NCBI GenBank assembly: GCA_003663355.1
Contig: QMZV01000023.1
Coordinates: 1-10,404 of the forward strand
Origin: Candidatus Aenigmatarchaeota archaeon
GTDB lineage: Archaea > Aenigmatarchaeota > Aenigmatarchaeia > QMZS01
Direction of reading: 5' to 3'
Length of the DNA: 10,404 nucleotides
Under the pieces are notes generated by a model, which saw only the letters and a program-made list of their open reading frames with translations, was not told the DNA's origin and made no database searches. The position numbers and the translations under genes are program-made. Below are positions 6,274 to 10,404 of the stretch, piece after piece; positions within the stretch are counted from its first letter, which is position 1; every line of letters begins with the position of its first letter.

Positions 6274-7016
6274 GAATCTTAAAACATGGTGGAAAATATT
6301 TAGAAAACAAAGCAAAGCTAAATAGAAATACATCAATACCTTTACTTATAATTAGTTTTGGTGGATTATTATATTCTTTTCTATCATTAAATTTTAGTTT
6401 AATTTACCTTTTTATAATAATCTTAATTATTGGAGACTTATTTTTCAAAAACTACTCAAACTATAAAGGCGGTCTAGAAGCAGAGAATTTAGTAACAAGA
6501 TCTCTTTATAGTTTAAGTAATGATTACTATTTGATAAATGATATTAAACTCAAAGATAGCTACGGAAATATTGATCACATAGTTCTTGGACCGAATGGAA
6601 TCTTTGTTATTGAAACAAAAAATTATAGTGGTCAAATAATATGTAAAGGTGATGAATGGATAAGGCATTATGAAGGGGGCTTAAAAACAAGTATGAGAAG
6701 GAGACCTTATTGGGTATCAGATAGGGATTATGATATTGGAAGTCCAAGTAAACAAGCAAAAAGAAATGCTGTCAAAATTAAACAAATTGTTGAATCTTCA
6801 AAAATTTTCAAAAAATCAATAAAAATATGGGTTGAAGGAATTGTCGTTTTTACAAATCCTAATGTTGATTTACAATTAACAAATACTACCGTTCCAGTTC
6901 TAACAATAGATGAATTATATGATTATATCATAAATAAGAAATCAAAGATTAAATTTTCTTCTCGAGAATTGGAATCAATTGGAAAATTAATTTTAAGGCT
7001 GGCAGAGGCGGACTGA
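6270..7016 (+). CDS. Membrane-anchored NERD-domain nuclease-like protein
   Basis: 248 residues. Two adjacent membrane helices lie at about 23-41 and 43-59, after a basic start (MRILKHGGKYLENKAKLNR). A NERD domain follows: GGLEAENLVTRSLYSL (67-82; family pattern G-x-x-G-E), YYLINDIKL (86-94), YGNIDHIVLGPNGIFVIETKNYSGQI (98-123) with the nuclease-fold residues D102, E115 and K117, then SKQAKRNAVKIK (160-171) and IVVFTNPNVDL (191-201). NERD is a PD-(D/E)XK-related domain found in nuclease-like proteins of bacteria and archaea, sometimes on mobile or defence loci. The catalytic-type residues are all present. The start overlaps the upstream nuclease stop (ATGA), and GGAG lies about ten bases before it (6256-6259). 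It ends 12 bases before the 3' end of the convergent GH47 gene. Confidence 0.88.
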   Translation: MRILKHGGKYLENKAKLNRNTSIPLLIISFGGLLYSFLSLNFSLIYLFIIILIIGDLFFKNYSNYKGGLEAENLVTRSLYSLSNDYYLINDIKLKDSYGNIDHIVLGPNGIFVIETKNYSGQIICKGDEWIRHYEGGLKTSMRRRPYWVSDRDYDIGSPSKQAKRNAVKIKQIVESSKIFKKSIKIWVEGIVVFTNPNVDLQLTNTTVPVLTIDELYDYIINKKSKIKFSSRELESIGKLILRLAEAD

Positions 7017-7028
7017 ATATAACTATAT

Positions 7029-8318
7029 TTACCCACATATATTTTTTTGAATTGGATGCGCTTCGGTATTAAAAATTATTTTATCAAAATTCAAAGTATT
7101 TTTAGGCGCAAACAACAGATACAGATATTTGAGAGTTTCTGCCAGAAAGAAACTACTCATGCGATCTCTTTTTTCTTTTGTAATTACGCTTTTTAATTCG
7201 GCGTATCCTTCTTCTGTTTTGCAATATTTAATAATACTTTCTAAATAGATTTTGCCCATTTTTAAATATTTTTCCTCCTTCGTATAATGATAAAGATAAT
7301 ATGCGGATTCTATATTTTCTGGCCTTAACCTGTATGTTGCAAGTTTTATTTTCATAGTTTTATAATCTATTTGTTCGGGTTCAATATCAAAAGTTGTCCA
7401 CATTTTGAAACACGAATCTTGTAATTTTTTTGCACGTGTTAAATCACCGCTCAATGCAAAAATGGAAGGAAAAACAGCGGCTAAAGCTTCAAATTTGGTT
7501 GATATTTTTTTACCGGTATCCATATCAACTTGTCTGTACCAGTAACCATTATTTTTTGAATCGGCAAGATATTTATTTACAGATTTAATACTGGTTTCCC
7601 ACATTTTTTTGCAATCCATATCTTTAAACAGAAGATAGGATTTCAATAAATACTCATAATAAGAATCTATTTTATTTCCAATGCTGCTTTCTTTATTAAT
7701 CCATTTTCCAGTTTCTACATTAATTGTTGTACCAACCAAACCTATTTTTGAACGTCTGTTATATAGTTCTACAAGGGCTTTTTTTGCTCTGTCATAATAA
7801 ACCGGATTTCCCGTTAATTTGCTGAGAGATCCAAATTCAACGAGCAGAGTTCCTATCTCCGCTGGATTATTTATTTTACCTCGCACGGCTCCCGTTTTAA
7901 AATTAACAAACCGAAATGGCATTCCCGTTTTTGAATTGAAAGTTGGCAACAAACGATTGGCAAGGTCTTCGCTTAATTTTAAAAATTTTTTATTACCATC
8001 TAAAAGATAGGCGGATATTAAACCCCCAAGAATTCTAATTGTAATTTCAAAAACAGATACATAAATGTTTTTATCAAATGAGAGTTCTTCAAATATTAAT
8101 TGCTTTGCCTCATTTTTATCTTTCGTTAAACCCATTAAAACCATAGTATCAAAGGCGTCTATTGGCGTAATGCACAAAGAATCGTCATACCAGTCATAAG
8201 GGGTTTTGCTGAGAGGTCTGAGTTCATCATGCCCAAAGGCATATTTTTTATATCCATTCCAGGCGTGCATAAATTCAGCTTTTACTTTCTCGGCCAGTTC
8301 TTTTTTATTTATCTCCAT
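7029..8318 (-). CDS. Glycoside hydrolase family 47 (class I alpha-mannosidase / EDEM-like)
   Basis: 429 residues from the ATG at 8318 (a TTG three codons earlier is possible); about the size of a bare GH47 catalytic (alpha/alpha)7 barrel. Family motifs appear in order: HAWNGYKKYAFGHDELRPLS (18-37), DAFDTMVLMGL (54-64), FEITIRILGGLISAY (90-104, with E91, the proposed acid), GTLLVEFGSLSKLTG (156-170), NKIDSYYEYLLKSY (215-228, D218), YRLRPENIESAYYLY (329-343, E334), FFLAETLKYLYLLF (390-403, E394) and FNTEAHPI (416-423, the Thr and Glu near the calcium site). All known catalytic positions look conserved. FEALAAVFPSIFALSGDL (275-292) resembles the EDEM-type pattern rather than the Golgi or ER mannosidase I pattern. 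GH47 enzymes trim alpha-1,2-linked mannose. No signal peptide or membrane anchor is seen, so it looks cytoplasmic. It is transcribed divergently from glyS, probably alone. Confidence 0.93.
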   Translation of the reverse strand: MEINKKELAEKVKAEFMHAWNGYKKYAFGHDELRPLSKTPYDWYDDSLCITPIDAFDTMVLMGLTKDKNEAKQLIFEELSFDKNIYVSVFEITIRILGGLISAYLLDGNKKFLKLSEDLANRLLPTFNSKTGMPFRFVNFKTGAVRGKINNPAEIGTLLVEFGSLSKLTGNPVYYDRAKKALVELYNRRSKIGLVGTTINVETGKWINKESSIGNKIDSYYEYLLKSYLLFKDMDCKKMWETSIKSVNKYLADSKNNGYWYRQVDMDTGKKISTKFEALAAVFPSIFALSGDLTRAKKLQDSCFKMWTTFDIEPEQIDYKTMKIKLATYRLRPENIESAYYLYHYTKEEKYLKMGKIYLESIIKYCKTEEGYAELKSVITKEKRDRMSSFFLAETLKYLYLLFAPKNTLNFDKIIFNTEAHPIQKNICG

Positions 8319-8376
8319 AATTTTCAAAACATTTACCTTAAATCGAAAAGATGTTAATTTTAATTTAATTTAAATA
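8319..8376. promoter_or_regulatory. Divergent promoter region, GH47 gene and glyS
   Basis: 58 bases between the two ATGs. For glyS, CGAAAA (8343-8348) followed by a T/A-rich box (about 8350-8360) sits about 26-34 bases upstream, fitting BRE plus TATA. The GH47 side has no SD; ATTTAAGG on its strand (about 8336-8343) is the best TATA-like candidate. Confidence 0.35.
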
Positions 8377-9864
8377 ATGGAAGAAATTCTGACCAAGAGA
8401 GGTTTTTTATTTAAAAGTTCGGAGATTTACGGAGGAATTGCCGGTTTTTATGATTACGGGCATCTTGGAACTTTGATGAAAAGAAAATTGGAAAATCTGT
8501 GGAGAAATTATTTTCTAAATCTGAATGAAAATTTTTATGAAATTGAACCGAGTGAGATAATGCCGGAAAAAGTATTTATTGCCTCCGGGCATATAAAAAA
8601 TTTTGTTGATCCAATTGTAATTTGCAAAAAATGCGGAAGCGAATTCAGAGCAGACCATCTGATCGAAAAAAAAACAAAAGAAAGTGCAGAACATCTTACA
8701 GAGGAGCAACTTACCAAAAAAATAAAAGAATTGAAGATAAAATGTTTGGAATGCGGTGGAGAACTCGGAAAAGTAAAGTATTTGAATTTGATGTTTCCTT
8801 TAACCATTGGCTCAAATGAAAAAGGATATTTAAGACCAGAAACAGCTCAGGGTTGTTATGTTTCTTTTAAGAGAATGTTTAATGCTACAAGGGAGAGACT
8901 TCCGCTAGGCCTTGCAATAATCGGAAAAGCTTTCAGAAATGAGATTTCTCCAAGGCAGGGAACTTACAGGATGAGAGAATTTACTCAGGCGGAATTGCAG
9001 ATTTTTTTTGACCCTGATCAAATAAATGAATGCGAGAATTTTGAAGATGTGGAAAATTACAAACTAAAAATCAAATTTTCCAATAATAAAAATGCTGAGG
9101 AAATTTCCTGCAAAAAATTACTGGATAAACTTCCGAAATTCTATATTTATTATCTTGCAAAAGTTCAGCAGTTTTTTTTAAATGTTTTAAAAGTTAATTC
9201 CGAAAAATTCAGATTGAGAGAACTTGGAGAAGAGGAAAAGGCTTTCTATAATAAATACCATTTTGATGTTGAGATTTTTTCAAAAAAATTTGATACATTC
9301 AAAGAAGTTGGAGGAGTTCATTACAGAACCGACCACGATTTGAAAGGGCATGAAAAAATTTCTGGTGAAAATTTGCATGCTAATATAGAAGGTAAAAAAT
9401 TCATTCCTCATGTTCTTGAACTGTCTTTTGGCGTGGACAGGATTTTTTATTTTTTACTTGAACTTTCATATTCAAACAAAATTTTAAAGTTAAATCCAAA
9501 GATAGCCCCTTTCACCCTTGGAATCTTTCCCCTGGTAAATAAGGATAATTTAGATAAAAAAGGATTTGAATTGTATAAAGAATTAAAAAAGAAATTTGAT
9601 TGTTTCTTTGATTCAAAAGGAAGCATTGGAAAGAGATATGCAAGGGCTGATGAAATTGGAATTCCCTATTGCATTACAATAGATTATGATTCTTTAAAAG
9701 ATAATACTGTTACAATAAGAGACAGAGATTCTACTGAACAGATTAGGGTAAAAATTTCTGAATTGGAGAAGATTGTGAAAAAATTGATCGATATGGAGAT
9801 TGATTTTAAAAATGTTGGAAAAACAGTTTTAACAAGAAAGAAGAAAGAAGGTTACAGATTGTAA
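8377..9864 (+). CDS. glyS: Glycyl-tRNA synthetase, archaeal/eukaryotic (alpha2) type
   Basis: Charges tRNA-Gly in the cytoplasm as a homodimer. 495 residues. The N-terminal class II core carries GFYDYGHLG (23-31) and SGHIKNFVDP (70-79). A zinc-binding insertion has CKKC (83-86) and CLECG (123-127). Motif 2 is FRNEISPRQGTYRMREFTQAE (186-206), and motif 3 is LELSFGVDRIFY (347-358). The C-terminal anticodon-binding domain (about 377-470) begins APFTLGIFPL and includes GSIGKRYARADEIGIPYCI (415-433). This is a single-chain alpha2 enzyme, not the bacterial alpha2beta2 type. The ATG lies close to the TATA-like box, so the leader is short. The Sec61-beta gene follows 40 bases downstream on the same strand. 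Confidence 0.96.
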   Translation: MEEILTKRGFLFKSSEIYGGIAGFYDYGHLGTLMKRKLENLWRNYFLNLNENFYEIEPSEIMPEKVFIASGHIKNFVDPIVICKKCGSEFRADHLIEKKTKESAEHLTEEQLTKKIKELKIKCLECGGELGKVKYLNLMFPLTIGSNEKGYLRPETAQGCYVSFKRMFNATRERLPLGLAIIGKAFRNEISPRQGTYRMREFTQAELQIFFDPDQINECENFEDVENYKLKIKFSNNKNAEEISCKKLLDKLPKFYIYYLAKVQQFFLNVLKVNSEKFRLRELGEEEKAFYNKYHFDVEIFSKKFDTFKEVGGVHYRTDHDLKGHEKISGENLHANIEGKKFIPHVLELSFGVDRIFYFLLELSYSNKILKLNPKIAPFTLGIFPLVNKDNLDKKGFELYKELKKKFDCFFDSKGSIGKRYARADEIGIPYCITIDYDSLKDNTVTIRDRDSTEQIRVKISELEKIVKKLIDMEIDFKNVGKTVLTRKKKEGYRL

Positions 9865-9880
9865 ATTATTTAATAATTCT

Positions 9881-9896
9881 TTTATTTATAAATAAA
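9881..9896. promoter_or_regulatory. 16-base perfect palindrome before the Sec61-beta gene
   Basis: TTTATTTATAAATAAA is its own reverse complement and lies between glyS and the Sec61-beta ATG. It contains a TATA-like TTTATAAAT (9885-9893), but its centre is only about 16 bases from the ATG, short for a leaderless promoter; an alternative A+T-rich box lies at about 9864-9880. An 11-base match, TATAAATAAAA (9887-9897), recurs at 10365-10375 before the last gene. The role is uncertain: promoter, weak terminator of glyS, or A+T bias. Confidence 0.3.
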
Positions 9897-9904
9897 AATA
9901 AATT

Positions 9905-10063
9905 ATGGCAAAAGAAGAAAGAAGAAGATTGCCCCAGACAACTGCTGGATTAATAAATTACTCCGATGAGATTGAAGAAGGAATTAATTTAAAACCAGAA
10001 ATTGTTCTTGGTATTGGTTTTGGAATTTGCATCTTAGTGATTGTTCTAAGATTAGCTTTGTAA
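9905..10063 (+). CDS. secG: Sec61-beta / SecG subunit of the archaeal Sec translocon
   Basis: 52 residues. A charged start (MAKEERRRLPQTTAGLINY, 1-19) has the family signature P-x-x-x-AGL followed by an aromatic residue; then SDEIEEGINLKPEIVLG (20-36) and a single C-terminal membrane helix (about 33-50, ending LRLAL). This is the tail-anchored beta subunit of the SecYE-beta protein-conducting channel; its N-terminus faces the cytoplasm. The sequence pattern and length match archaeal family members well, and bacterial SecG is a different two-helix protein, so this gene marks the genome as archaeal. It lies 40 bases after glyS, either cotranscribed or from its own promoter. Confidence 0.93.
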   Translation: MAKEERRRLPQTTAGLINYSDEIEEGINLKPEIVLGIGFGICILVIVLRLAL

Positions 10064-10128
10064 ATCCTAACTTTACCATCGATATCTACCACCCCAACAA
10101 AATTTGTAACTTAGCTTTTTATCTCTAC

Positions 10129-10290
10129 TTACCATCTAAGATTTAGTGATTTATCCTCAAATTTCAGCAAAACATCTCTGAAATATTGCTTATCATATGA
10201 ATCTAAAAGTATTTTTAGGATAAATAACAGTACTGTCAAATTTTTTGGAGTAATTTTGAGTAACTTCTTCCAAACTCTGAAATTTTGCAG
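10129..10290 (-). pseudogene. Possible gene remnant in the spacer (no ATG)
   Basis: A 53-codon minus-strand frame with a coding-like composition, starting at a CTG just after an in-frame TAA. It reads WKKLLKITPKNLTVLLF (7-23) and DSYDKQYFRDVLLKFEDKSL (30-49). No ATG occurs; only internal TTG codons could start it. The same frame continues, beyond the stop, with another short open stretch (about 10291-10350). This could be the decayed end of a gene or simply an open frame by chance. The rest of 10064-10363 holds no RNA gene or clear ORF that I can identify; ATTTCAG/CTGAAAT (10161-10167, 10178-10184) is a weak hairpin within this frame. Confidence 0.2.
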
Positions 10291-10363
10291 TTATTTGGCT
10301 AAATAAACAGATTTTAGAGAAATAGGAACTATTAAATTAATTTGAGTGATTGATAAACTTAGA

Positions 10364-10375
10364 TTATAAATAAAA
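10364..10375 (+). promoter_or_regulatory. TATA-like box before the gene at the right edge
   Basis: TTATAAATAAAA, with its core TTATAAAT about 20 bases upstream of the ATG at 10388. The same TATAAATAAAA occurs before the Sec61-beta gene. Confidence 0.35.
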
Positions 10376-10387
10376 TATTGTAAAATT

Positions 10388-10404
10388 ATGAAGAAAACTA
10401 TTAT
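10388..10404 (+). CDS. Start of a gene cut by the right edge (unidentified)
   Basis: ATG AAG AAA ACT ATT (MKKTI) after a TATA-like box; only 17 bases are visible. The basic start followed by a hydrophobic residue would fit either a cytoplasmic or a secreted protein. Nothing more can be said. Confidence 0.35.

Noticed and set aside
1..10404. CRISPR arrays, tRNA/rRNA genes, insertion sequences
   Set aside because: I saw no spaced direct-repeat array, no cloverleaf-like segment and no transposase or integrase frame. A tRNAscan/Infernal run would be needed to be certain.

Overview
The window looks like a piece of an A+T-rich archaeal chromosome, most likely a small-genome DPANN-type lineage, though the phylum cannot be fixed from sequence alone. 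The strongest archaeal marker is a 52-residue Sec61-beta/SecG gene that follows an archaeal-type glycyl-tRNA synthetase. Several genes have TATA-like boxes about 25-30 bases upstream of the ATG and little or no 5' leader.

Layout: (1) 1-871, minus strand: a ribbon-helix-helix (RHH) regulator overlapping a PD-(D/E)XK nuclease that runs off the left edge, resembling a restriction enzyme with its controller. (2) 1004-2900: arginyl-tRNA synthetase (minus) with a divergent small two-helix membrane protein. (3) 2945-4623, minus strand: a PPC/DUF296-domain protein overlapping a type I glutamine synthetase by 4 bases, a probable nitrogen-metabolism operon. (4) 4682-7016: an accessory block unlike the housekeeping genes around it. 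It holds a zinc-ribbon orphan, a small membrane protein on the opposite strand flanked by matching attC-like repeats, and a two-gene operon of a PD-(D/E)XK nuclease-like protein and a membrane-anchored NERD-domain protein. (5) 7029-8318, minus strand: a glycoside hydrolase family 47 (class I alpha-mannosidase/EDEM-like) protein, a family best known from the eukaryotic secretory pathway. (6) 8377-10063, plus strand: glycyl-tRNA synthetase and Sec61-beta. (7) 10064-10404: a mostly non-coding spacer with a possible gene remnant, then the first codons of another gene.

How the parts may work together: the housekeeping genes (ArgRS, GlnA, GlyRS, Sec61-beta) look intact and ordinary. The most unusual part is the 4.7-7.0 kb block. 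A G+C-rich folded repeat at 5562-5668 and a partial copy at 5201-5254 share the end TTTATC-n(1-2)-GTTGTTATA, and the 9-mer GTTATACGC / GCGTATAAC brackets the small membrane gene exactly. This is what an integron-type gene cassette without a nearby integrase would look like. With the nuclease-like genes inside and beside the block, I infer a defence or mobile-DNA island inserted between glnA and the GH47/glyS region; this is an inference, not proven.
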